The position numbers and the translations under genes are program-made. A model generated the notes under the pieces. That model made no database searches. It saw nothing but the letters and a program-made list of their open reading frames with translations, and was not told the DNA's origin. 64,000 nt of DNA. It comes from Symsagittifera roscoffensis (taxonomy: Eukaryota; Xenacoelomorpha; Acoela; Convolutidae). Shown here piece after piece: positions 1 through 12,100 of this stretch. Location of the stretch: the NCBI RefSeq assembly GCF_963678635.1, contig NC_087067.1:5928647-5992646 (forward strand), written 5' to 3'. Every line of letters starts with the position of its first letter. Positions within the stretch are counted from its first letter, which is position 1.

Positions 1-190
1 AATTTGCTTTATATGCTTCAAAAAGCCTGTCTCTAAATTCCCTCCCTGGGCCTTCTTACAAGCGAACCATGAGCATCATATCAAACATGAAACTATTTAA
101 AAGTTTTCTACAACAATTAGGCTTTATAAACTTAAATAACTTGTCTTAATGCTATGCTTTCAGGTTAGATGACAACATTAGGTGCACTAA

Positions 191-3100
191 ATGGTTCGCT
201 TTCACCATCTGTCACTAACAAGGCTGTATCGTTATATTAGTTATTTGATCTATCTCAGCATTTTCTTTATTCTCTGCGTAAAGCTTGGTTATAGAAGCAC
301 GGAAAATGAAATCAGAGATCTTTCGGAGATAGAACTTGAAGAACATAATGGCTTGGTTCTGCCCATCAAAACGCAAAATGTTTCTTTGACTATAAATTTG
401 TCTAAACAAAATTGTCCTAATAATAGAATCTCTAATCCGTCTTTAGACGACGTGAGGTCAATATTCTATAACTTGAATACTGCCAAATGCGTACGGAATG
501 CAAACGGATTGAAATTTCGAATAAACTTTGTTGTTTTAGTAATGGTTAGTGACGATGCTATGGTTCAAATCATTTTTTGACAAAAAATTGATGTTAAGTT
601 TCTTCGAAAAATTTTGAAGATTTATGCCTTTCTCATATTTTTTAGATGCAGGAAAAAAATCAATTTTTTGGTTTTTTATCAACATTCTTTCTTTCTTTAA
701 TATGCAAGGTTGTGACAAAAAATAACAAACAGTTTGTTAACATGATTTGCCCCTATTTGTGTCCTCTTTCACAGGTACATAACAGAGCTGAATACCTTCA
801 GTTTTTGATTGAAAGTATCACAAATCAGCGAAGTAGACAGCACTTAAACGAGACACTTGTTGTATTCAGCCATGATGTATACGACGAAGAAGTATTCAAC
901 AAAATTGAGGAAATCACAACTTTTAAGGTAATTTTTTATTGATGCTCTACAATAACGAAAGAAACCTTCTAAATATGTATAAAGATTGCAGGGTTTTCAT
1001 TGAACTGCCGTTTTGAAAAATAAAGTTTTTTTTGCCCAATTAAATTGTTCTTTGAAATTATCAAGCTATTAGTTATGCGTTTAAGATTGTTCTCTGAAAG
1101 TATCAAGCTATTAGATTTGCTTTTGGAAATCAGAATATCGCAAATTTTGTTTTACAGTTTTTGGTTTATTTCTTAGAAGGGTATACACTCGACGCGTTCA
1201 AGAAGTCAAATACGGAGCGATGTGGAAATTGTCGTGGCTATTGTTTTTTTCTTGTTTATAATCAGCCTTTCTGCGTTGGTATTGTTTGCATGGGTATTCT
1301 TTGGTAGTGAAAAACAAGTTTTTTTCTTTTTTGCATTTTTGGTTAGAACTTTAACTTTTCTAAGGTAGTACGTGAGTATCGGGTGGTGGAAATGGTCTCC
1401 AAGGGCATGCACTGTCCAGGTTATGTCTGCAAGTGTTTCTTCTGGCAGGGCTATGAAGAAGGTACATTCATTCGCGCACAAATTTCGTGCAACTAAGCAT
1501 GTTCTCTGCAAACAATTTTACGACAAACAAATTTTTGTACAAACAACAAACAAATTATCTACAAACAAATTTGTTCTCTACTCTCTAAACTTACGAATAT
1601 AATATGTTTTCTGTTTTATGTGAAAGTGTGTTTCAATTCCGCTTGCGATTCATTGGCAAGCGTTATCAAATTGGAATATAGACTTTTCTGGCTTGAGAAG
1701 TTTAGCAAATGCACTTGAATTATTTGACATTTCGATTAATATAAAATCGTCATAGAAATGGGTGCGGATATATTCTTGATTTTTTTGGGTCAAAATCCGG
1801 TCTTTTTATCTATCTGGTATTATTATCCTCTTTGTTTTTTTTTTTTAATTTTTGCTTGAAATTCACTAAGCTTAGTTTCTGGTATTTTTGGTTCATTATG
1901 AGTAGATTCAAAAGCGGTTTCGGAAATTCAATGCAAACTGATTACCCTTGCGATAAGCAAGGGTAATGCAATCGGGTACTAGACTTTTTTCCGTAAATGA
2001 CTTGTTCACAGAATGACTAGTTATGTTCAGTTCGAACGAATTCAAATTTCTGCCTCTCCGGCACATTTGTCTGGAAGTAACGAATGCGCCTGGGACGGCA
2101 AAGGTCCTGGGTTCCAATCTGACAGGACCTGTTTCGGACTTGTGAAAATATCCGTTTCAAAGAAAAATTGTTGGCCTAATTGTGCCTGCCTATGTTGTGT
2201 CGGCTTAGTTGCCATACTAGAATTGTTTTTTTTTAAATTTTTTTTAGACATTTTAGTTGCTTTTAGTGTTCTGATTTACCTCTGCTATTTGTAATTTTAC
2301 TAAGCATGACTTCGTATTTTTTTGTTTGTTCTTTTTTCGCTGAAAAACTTTACTCCGCCCAAATGATTTCGGCCTATTTTTATTGGTTTTGTGACTTGAT
2401 TTTGAGTCATTTCAACGGAAACATGTTTCTTATGCTCACCTTTGGTTCGAACAAACTGCTAATAATCTTAATAGAAATTGTAGTTCAAGTTTTCCATGAC
2501 AAGGAGTTTAAGGGTTTTGTTTTTTTTTTCGGCTTTTTTGTTTTTTTTTCTCCTTTTTTCGGCTTAACAGGTTTCGGCCTATGTAATATCGGCTTATTGA
2601 CCTCAGATTGCGTTTTTCGACGAGCGGAAAAGATTTGTGTGTGCGTGTTTTGAGGGTGAGGGGGACTTTTTATTAGTTTTAAATTTTTTTGACTTCTTTT
2701 TTTTTCGTTTTCCTGCTTTAAGGCCATATTATTTTTGAAATTATAACTTGAGGTTTTAAAAAAAAATTTGCAAATTTTAATTTGTTTTCTTTTTCTCAAA
2801 AATTTCGCTTGCTTTATAAATGCTAAATATAGTTCTTTTTTTCATTGAGAAAAACTAACTCACAAAAAATAGTTTTGATCTGCATTTTTTTGTTTCAACA
2901 AATATAGCTAAAAATTGAAAAGCAGTGTTTCATTGAGGTAAAAAAAAAATACTTTTGATTTGCAATTCTTCGTTTCAACAAATATAGCTACAAATTATGA
3001 ATCTATGAAATATAGTCTTATGTTATGAATATATTTTTTCGAATTCAAGTCGCAAATAAAAATGTTGATTTAGTAGCTTTTGGTTACATTATATTGGCCA

Positions 3101-6100
3101 TTTTCAGCATCTGTTCTGTTCTCTATTGTATTGGTGGCTAATGTTTGACCTTTATCAAGCGACGAAAGATAAAAGGACGTGGGACTCCTAATTTACAGGT
3201 CGGAGGTTCGATTGCGGCTTATAGCAAAGTATTTTTTTTTTCAAGGCTTATTTTAACCTTTTCCTTATTTTACGTTTTATCTTTTTAGAGCCTTTTTGTG
3301 TGGACTAGTTTTTTATGCGTTCACTCTTGTTATTTATTTTTAAAATTGCAAGAAATGCGAAGCTTCTGTTTGCCTCTGTATATGTTGTTTATTTTAGCAG
3401 TTTTCATAGCACAGATTTTCTCGCAGGTTTTATTACATAAGCGCAGTTTTTGAAGCTTAATAGTTGTTGACTTCTGCATAATTACGCTTGCGATAAGCAA
3501 GCGTTAACAAATCGGAATATAGATTTTTTTTTTGCGGATTAACATCTTCTTTAACAGAATCACTTGTATCTAGGTTCATATCGAATTCAAATTTATATGC
3601 GTGTCGGACACTTAGCCTGGAGGTGAAGAATACGTCTGGGACGGCAAATGTGGGTTTGAATCAAACCAGGAACTGTTTTTTTTTGAAACTGGAAATAATT
3701 CTCTCCGAAAAAAACCGGCACGCAATTTTCTATATAGTTGCTTTTAGTGTTCTGAATTGATCCTGCAATTTTTAATTTTACTAGCCTTGAATTCGTAATT
3801 TTTGCTGTTTTTTTGTTAAAAACTATTCGGATGCAAAATATTTCGTTTCGTCGGCTCAGTCAACGCTTGTTAATTTTTTTGAATTATTTTTTATTGTGAG
3901 TTTTTTATGGAGGTGTTTTCCCCAACGAGAACATGGTCCCAGACAACATTTTCATTATTTTTCTCAATTTTGAACTTAGTGGCTTTCTTAACCTGCGTGC
4001 TAGCTTGCTATTTTAATGTATCAAAAGTGGTGCGAAGCTCCACTTCGCCTCTTTGTTTAACTTCTGAGATTTTTTCCGGCAAATTCAGGCATTGTCCAGA
4101 AAATGAGCTCTCTGTATTATGTGACGCTTTTTCAAATTGTGAATCTATTATATATTTAAATGCGGGCTTCAGTATCTCGCCATGTTTAAGCTTTTTCAAC
4201 GTATTATTTTTGCATGTTTAAGCTATATCGTATATTGCAATGGTTAAGATTTTTGTTTTCGATTTTCCAATTTGATTTTAGTGGTTACTTTACCGAGTTC
4301 AAATTAAGCAGCCCAATATCGAATTAGGGGTGGCGAATTTGGCCTCCAATTTTGAATGCCCGATCATTTTAGTTAACGAGATAAGACGATTTTTTCAAAA
4401 TTTTTCAGAAATTTCAAATAAAATAATTTTAAAACTTGAAGTCCCCAACCCTATAGTTGGGTGCTGTCAGAGGAGTTACAAATCTTGCCTCCAAATATGA
4501 CAGTTCAAATCTTTGTAGTTTTCGAGATATGACGTTTTTTGTGATTTTTTCAAAAAATTTTCAGAAAACTTAGATTAATTTTTTTTTCGCAAAATCTGAA
4601 ATTCCCAACCCTGTAGTTGGGTCCTGTCAGAGTATTCTCAAAGATTGCGGAACTTGACTCCAAATATGATTGCTCACTTCTTTGTTGTTTTCGACATATG
4701 ACGTTTTTTTGCGATTTTTTCAAAAATTTCCAGAAACTTAAGTTATTATTAGTTTTTAAAAATCTGAAATTCCCAACCCTGTAGTTAGCTTCTGTCAGGG
4801 TACTCTCAAAGATTGCGAACCTTGTGTCCAAATATGATTGCTCAGTTCTTTGTAGTTTTCGAGATATGACGTTTTCTGTGATTTTTTATAAAAATTTTCA
4901 GAAAACTTCAGAAAGTTTAAACTAATAATTTTTCAAATTTTGAAATTTCCAACACTATAGTTCGGTGTTGTCAGGGTACTCTAAAGAGTTGCAAATCTTG
5001 CGACTGCTAAACGCGACTGCTCAAATGTTTTTAGTTTCCGTGATGTGACGTTTTTTGATTTTTTCAAAATTTCTCGAAGAACTTATCTACAAAGAAATTC
5101 AAAAAATTTGAAAATACTAATTTGAGGAAGATACAACCTTATTGTCAGCGTACAACCAGGCGTCTCAAATCTTGCCTCCTAATTTGAATGCTCAAATCCT
5201 TTAAGTTTCCGCGATAAGACTTTTTTTAAATTTTGTTTTTCCGGGAAACTTAGGTTCAAAAAAATTCACAAAATTTTGGATTCCTAACCCTATAGTAGGG
5301 TGCTCTCAGGGACTCTCAGTGGTTGCAAAGCTGGCCTCCAAGTTTCTCCAGAGGCCCATTAAGTTTTCGAGATGACGCTTTTAAAATGGGAATTAAAAAA
5401 AATTATAAGTTCGAAATTACCAACCCTGTAATTGGGTGCAGTCAGAGTACACTAAAAGTTTGCAGATGTTGTTTCCAATATATGCGGTTTTTTTATGAGC
5501 TGTCGAAAAATTTCGAAGCACCGAAGGTGCGTTAAACGCTAGTTTTTTTTTAATATGACGCAAGCGATCCAATCCGAAGCTCCAGTTTGCCCTGTATATC
5601 CTGGAAGAAGTTCAAAGATTAATTGCAAAGGCGGATGTCATGGTAGGGGAGTTTTTGAGAAAGCACGTGAGGGGATTAAATCGCTTGATACATAGTGTGC
5701 GGGACGGATCAAGTTATTGAGTTTTTCTTTATTTTTTATACTTGCGAAAGCAAGTGTCTTGTAATCGGGAACTAGACTTTTTTCCCGTAAACAAGTTTTG
5801 TTACATTTGAAGTTGAAATTGTGGTTACTTATTAGTGAACCTAAGAAAAACCGAGACTGGTTCTCACTGGGCCTAGAGGAAACGCGATTGTCTCTGTATT
5901 GTCGTAGATGCAAGTGTTTTTGATGCATTCCTGTAATTAAAAAAATAAATAGTCCTGATTATTTTTATTTTAATTTTTTTTCACATTAAAACGTCATTCG
6001 AACTAAATGTTCAATCAGGTAGTCTATCTTACAAAATATCAAAGATTTGAAACTTTATTGCTCAAAATTTTTCTATGTGATAAATTTTTTATTCGTTTTT

Positions 6101-9100
6101 TTTTTACGGAAAAACGAGCGGTTGCTTATAGCTCATCGAACACGGTTTAGTGGCCGCTCTATGAAAAATTAAAGAAATGTTTAAATCTGTTTGTTGTTTC
6201 GTGACTATTTTTTTGCATTTTTTTTTATTTTTCGCTAATTATGTTCGTTTTTCGATTAAGTTATTTCCGTCTCATTTTTTTTCGCTAGCTTGCAATCCTG
6301 TGCTTGTATTTTATCGCAAGTGAGACAAAGCTCTGCGTCGCCTGTGTTGATTCCTCTTTCTGGTTATCATCTTCGATTGTAGAGGCCCGAGGTTAAAAAA
6401 GGTTGCGTATGTTTTTGACTTGAAGCCTATAGTAGCTGTTTTTGTTGCACATTAACCTGATACTAGAAATGTAATTTACAATTTCATCGGTTTAAATATA
6501 TATAAATCAATTTGCCGCTAAAATAATTTTTCAATTGGCAAGGTTTTACTGGATCAAATTTTTGTTCACGGCACTCATCTCATAAAAACTGGTCGACCAA
6601 GAAACCTGTTTTTTAACAGAAATATTTTCAGTGTGTTTGCTTTGAAAATGACTGTCCGTATGTGAAAATTTTAATTCTGTGACTTTGTAAAAAAATGTTT
6701 TGCTACTAATTTTTTACACTTTTCCGAGAGCTTGAATGCTTTTCCGCTATAACTACTGAGTCTGTTAAGGTAATAATTAAGTATTTCAAATAAACATTAC
6801 GTTATGTTATCTGGTACGGTTCTTTATCGGATAACTTTCCAAAGCTTGGGTTTTATTCTCATTTAAACAGTTTGTACCATAATTGAAGGGTTATGTTGTA
6901 TCGGTATTTTTCATGACAAAAATTTCGTTTTGGGCCTAACGGGAATCGACTCAAACTTTTTCGGTTTAGTTACCGCTCGCCAAACGGTCACCGAAGGTTT
7001 TTCGAGGCTGTCTATAACCATCTTCCGAGACATGTGAAGTTTTTATTCAAGTATTATTTTTTTTCGTCTTTTTCAAGTAATTATTACCCATGTGGTGAGT
7101 AACCGGCCTCTAAAATTTTAGTTAGCTGGATCTTCAATTTCAGTTGATTTTCCAAACTGTACTTTCATTATTTTGTCAATCAATAGACTAATTTTGAACA
7201 TCTCTGAATTACTGATATGATGAAATTTCATTTTTCGTTTTTTCTTGTTTTATACTCATTTGGTTTTAAAAAGGCTCGGCCTATTTTGTATCGGTTTTGT
7301 GCTCTTATATTGGGTCGTATGGGTGAATAATTTTCTCAAGTGTGTGTTTTTTGAGGGAAAGGAATTTTTTTGGCTGAACGGTTGTCTGATCAATTATTGT
7401 CGGCTTTGTGGCCACGTTGAAATTTTTTGTTGCGATGCTTTTTTATTAATCAATTGTCTCAATTGACTTGTTTTCCTCAAAAGAAAGTTTCGGACCAAGT
7501 TTAAATCCGCCAAAGCCGTTTAGGTGGGAGGATGTTAACTTGATTCTGAGTTCGAATTGTCAGCCAATCAGAATAGCACATTTTACACGCAGCGCTTGGC
7601 AAATTTAATTTAAATTCAATGCGGTGGTGGAGGATCGTGGTCTTCTTGGGGGGGGGGGGGGGGGGAGGAGGAGGAGGATGTTAACTTGATCCAAAACTTC
7701 ATTCATGACAAATTGCTACAAACATGAAAATTATGGTAGATTTGACGATATGGTTTGCCACAAGATCTTTGCAATTAGCAACAAGCAGTCAACTTTCCCC
7801 TCATACACGGTAGACAAATTTGACAATAATCAGTTCCGCTGGGCCGAATAACAATACGCAGCTTGCTTCTGAATTTTTACTTTGAAACTGGATAAATTTA
7901 TTCTAACTTTAAACTGAAGTTATTTGAATTGAAACGAGATTTTCCAGATCACCTTGTGGAAAGTTGCGTAAAGTTTTTAGAGGAGTAATATCTTTTTCTG
8001 TACAAAAATCAATTGAATTTTGACGAATTTTTCTGCTAAGTGAAAATAATCGAAACATGACCACTAGTCATCTGGTTCTTAATTGTTTCGTTTTGGTTAC
8101 AGGTTCTGCAAATTGGCTTTCCATTTAGTCAGCAGATTTTTCCAAATTCATTCCCTGGTTCCAGTGACAACGATTGCCCTCGAGACATAACTAAAGACCA
8201 GTAAGTTATTCTACGTAAAAAGAAAAAGACAAATCTGTAAATATATTCCAGTAAATATCTTCAAACGGAAGTTTTACTCTACATAGAGATAATCTCAAAA
8301 ATACTTTGAAGAGAACGAGTAAAATTGAAAACTGTTTCAGAGCCTTGCAAGAAGGATGTTTGAATGCGGACCACCCTGATTCATATGGTCATTACAGAGA
8401 GGCCAAATATGCTGCCATAAAACACCACTGGTGGTGGAAGGTAAATAAATATATCGACAATAGTTGACATTATTCGGCCTTTTAAGTGTGCTTATATTTA
8501 TCAATTAGACCCTTAAAAAAGTGAAAATGTAATATAAATCAAAGATGAATGAATGTTACGACGAGGTCTGTTTAGTAAACTGGAATATGTGAATTTTCTT
8601 TAAGATAAGCAACGGATTTTCCCTGGTGGATTTCTCATCATGAAATGTAACCTCGAATAGAAACATCTTATCTCAAGTAGAGTATTGCCCATTATAGCAT
8701 CCAAACGTTAATAAAAACGCTAACAGCTTTGTAAATTCACAAACACCATACTTGATTACTTTAGGGTAATCTTTAGTATGTAAAATTTTGGATTTCAAGT
8801 TAAATTTAACAGCTGAAGTGTGTTTTTTAGTTGAATTACGTCATTGAAGTGTGTTTTTTAGTTGAATTACGTCATTGAAGTGTGTTTTTTAGTTGAATTA
8901 CGTCATGAATTACGTCATGAGTTTGCATGAGAAAACTGAGGGAGTGGACGTGCCGGTGCTTCTGATTGAGGAAGATCATTACTTAACCCCAGACGCAATT
9001 CAGTTTCTGGACGAAATCACCAGTCTGAAGAAGTCCCTTTGCCCCAAATGTCTATTCACACAACTGGGCGATTATTCCAAATTAAAAGGCAACTCAATGA

Positions 9101-12100
9101 TGAATTCTATCCAAAAGGTAACAATAGATCCGAAAAGATAAATTGGAGTTTTTGGATTCAACGAGATTTTCTTGCCTCTTCTAAAAGCAACTTTCTCTTT
9201 CCACAATTGTTAGTAAATGGAAGTAATCACTTAACCCCGGGCCAATAAAGTTTTCGGCAATAAGGGTCAAAAAGCCAAATTATGGTATTATGGCAAATAA
9301 TGATTTTCTGATATTAAACTACATTAAATAGAACCACAAAAGAGCGGATATTTTGATTTCAGTGAAAGAAAAATAATTTACATGCAATTGCTGATATCGT
9401 AAATATCAATGTTTGTTTCTGTAGTTTTTTAAGTCCGTATTGGGAATTGCTCCAAAAGAGCCACAATGGAATAAGGTAAAGTTCATACTTAGTATTTTTA
9501 TTTGTGTCATCTTCCCAAATTGCTGCTAATCGTGGTTCACAGAAAGTAAAGAAAGTTTGTTAAAAAGAAAGTCAGCCATGCATATCTACAAGCCCGTCAA
9601 AATTGGAGTCTTCATGTTCAAGTATAGAGATTCCCACCTTTTTGACTCTAAACAATACAAGTTCACTCGCTACTTTTTGTTGCCTTTGAAGTCCTCTTTG
9701 AAGTAAGTTCTCTTTTCCTTTCGATTAAATTAAAATGCAGTGATTTTAAATTGCTTACTTATAATTAGTAGCAAAAAGTTCGGACAGACAAAAAAAATTA
9801 AAAAGAGCAAGTGAACTTTTTCAGACAATTTTTGCATGCAAAAGATAATTTTTAGACATAAAGTATGTCTCAATGTCACCTAAAAATTCAAGTTTGCATG
9901 CAAAAATTGCTAAAAATCGGCCTACTGCTCTTTTTAATAATTTCTGTCCTATCGAACTTTTTGCAACTCTCTATAACACCGTTTTAATCAAAATGAAAAA
10001 AGAACTTACTTCAAAGAGGACTTCGGTAAACATGAAAGAATAAAGCAAGAAAGTTTTGGCCATTTAAGGCCAGGCAATTTTGCGCTACTTAATTCGCGTT
10101 AGTTTTGAAAAGAAATGATCTTGCCAATATTTCGGATTGTTAACTTAATTCGAACCAAAAACGAGCAATCTTTGAACGAACGTCATAGGCCCGCAATTAA
10201 TTAAGTGTTCTTTGAAAAAATTGGCGTGATTCTCCAGACATTTTCAGTCGTTATAGATATTTAAAAAAGGTTCCTTAATGCGAAAAAATTCAGAATGATT
10301 CAATTTTAAAATCATTAACAATTGGCCTATTTTTTGTTGAAACTGCGAAGGAGGAAAACGACTCAATCATAATTTGTTTTTGGCCGTTGCAATTGTTTAC
10401 AATTTCAGCAACGCATAAAATGAATGTCAAAAAATTTGTTTTGCCAGGAATATAACGTCAAATTGTTATGAATTAGCCCATGCAGATTTTTTTTGGATTA
10501 GTGAAACATCTGAGTCTTGGGTAATTTGTGAAGTCTCATCTTAGCATGTATAATTGAAATAAACCTAGTTTTTCAATGTGATGCGTGCGTTAATTGCAAA
10601 ATCAATTTTAGTGTGATAGGAGTTAAGATGAGGAGTTCATACGGCATCAGTTTTAGTGTAAAATTATAAAATAGGAGTTAAATTGTCGTGGATTTAAATT
10701 GTTTAGTAGTGAGAAGACTAGGTAGTAAAATAAATGTACGGTGTTACATTGGGACACCAGAACCGATACTGACAGGTTAATTAGCGACAACCAGCACAGA
10801 TCTATCATTTAAAAACATTTTCATTTGTGAGTACATCTATTTTTTTTTTGTTCCAAGAGATTTGGTAAAAACTTTGTAGAAAATAACGCCAGTTGTTTTT
10901 TACCATTTTGGAAATCTGGACGAATCGAAATTTGACTTTCACATTGGTTGTAATTTTACCAGCTCGATTTGTTAAAATTTTTACGTTTTTTTTTTCATTT
11001 TTTTATCGGTTTAATAAATATCGGCCTAATTAATATTGACTTAGTGGCCTCTTATTGCGTTGTGACGTCCGAAAAATTTTTTTTGTGCGTCTATGTGTGC
11101 CCTTAGGGCAAGGAGACTTTTTTTATAAGTTGAGATTTTTTTGAATTTCTCTTCGGCATGAAGGGTTTCTGCTCAGGTTTTTCGGCTTTGTTACCGCTTG
11201 CAAATTGAAATTCAAATCCAATCAATCATCCGGCGCATCTGGCCCAGAGGTAAAAACACGGCTTGAGACGATAAAGATTTGCGTTTCGAATCAGGCTGGG
11301 CCCTTTTTTGCAAATTAGAGTTTTTGTCTTTTTTCGGACTATCGTCCGTCTGTCTTTTGTCGGTTTAGTTCCCGTAACTCAATGGCTTGGCTTTATTCCA
11401 AGTTGCTGTAATCCAAAAGCCTGAGACGACAAAGTCCAGGAGTTCGATTCCAGTTGAGATACGTTTTCTCGCAAATAGAAAATTTTGGCTGATATAGATT
11501 ATTGTCTGTCTGTTTATTTTTGTCTGCATAGATTCGCACAAAGGAAAGACTGTTTTTGAAAACTTGGATTCTGTACTGTATAGCACTCACTCCGAAAGCT
11601 CTTTCTAGAGTTTTTAATGCTGCAGGCAGTTTTGTTCCGGATTTTTTGGGAGTTTTAAGGCAATTTTTTTTTACAAAAACGTTTTTTCGAATTTTTTCCC
11701 GTTGATTTTCATAATCATTCATATTTGAATCGCAAGTGGTGCAAAGCTCAGCTTCGCCTCTGTGTTTGTTTGTGCGAATGTATTTCATATCTTCATTTGT
11801 CGTCGGCGTTAATTTTCAGAAACGTAATTTTGGGACAATGGAAAAAATTGAAATAGTTTGGAATGTCAAACTTCAAAGCTAAACTACAAGCTGTGCGAAA
11901 GCTTCTGTTTGGTGGCTAAAAAACTTAGTGCGATGCCTATCATTGCTTGTTTTTTTTTTAATTAGTCCTCGGCCCATCTCCCGCCATTAAACCTTGGGCC
12001 TTTGTTTCCGAGGGGGATAGAGATATCATCCATCTTGCCGCAGCCGGTCCCACCTTGAGTAGGCGGATGACACTGGGTCAAAATTGTCTGCGTTTGCTGA

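Noticed and set aside
2306-2653. 115-codon hydrophobic frame in MGAT2 intron 2
   Set aside because: Product of a T-rich strand (Phe/Leu/Val bias); no homology and lies in repeat-derived sequence.
5740-5790. Hairpin with GAAA loop considered as a hammerhead or other self-cleaving ribozyme
   Set aside because: No CUGAUGA core or matching second GAAA context was found; only simple stems are supported.
11225-11460. Functional tRNA genes
   Set aside because: A-box and B-box patterns are present, but no complete cloverleaf with acceptor stem could be drawn; SINE remnants fit better.
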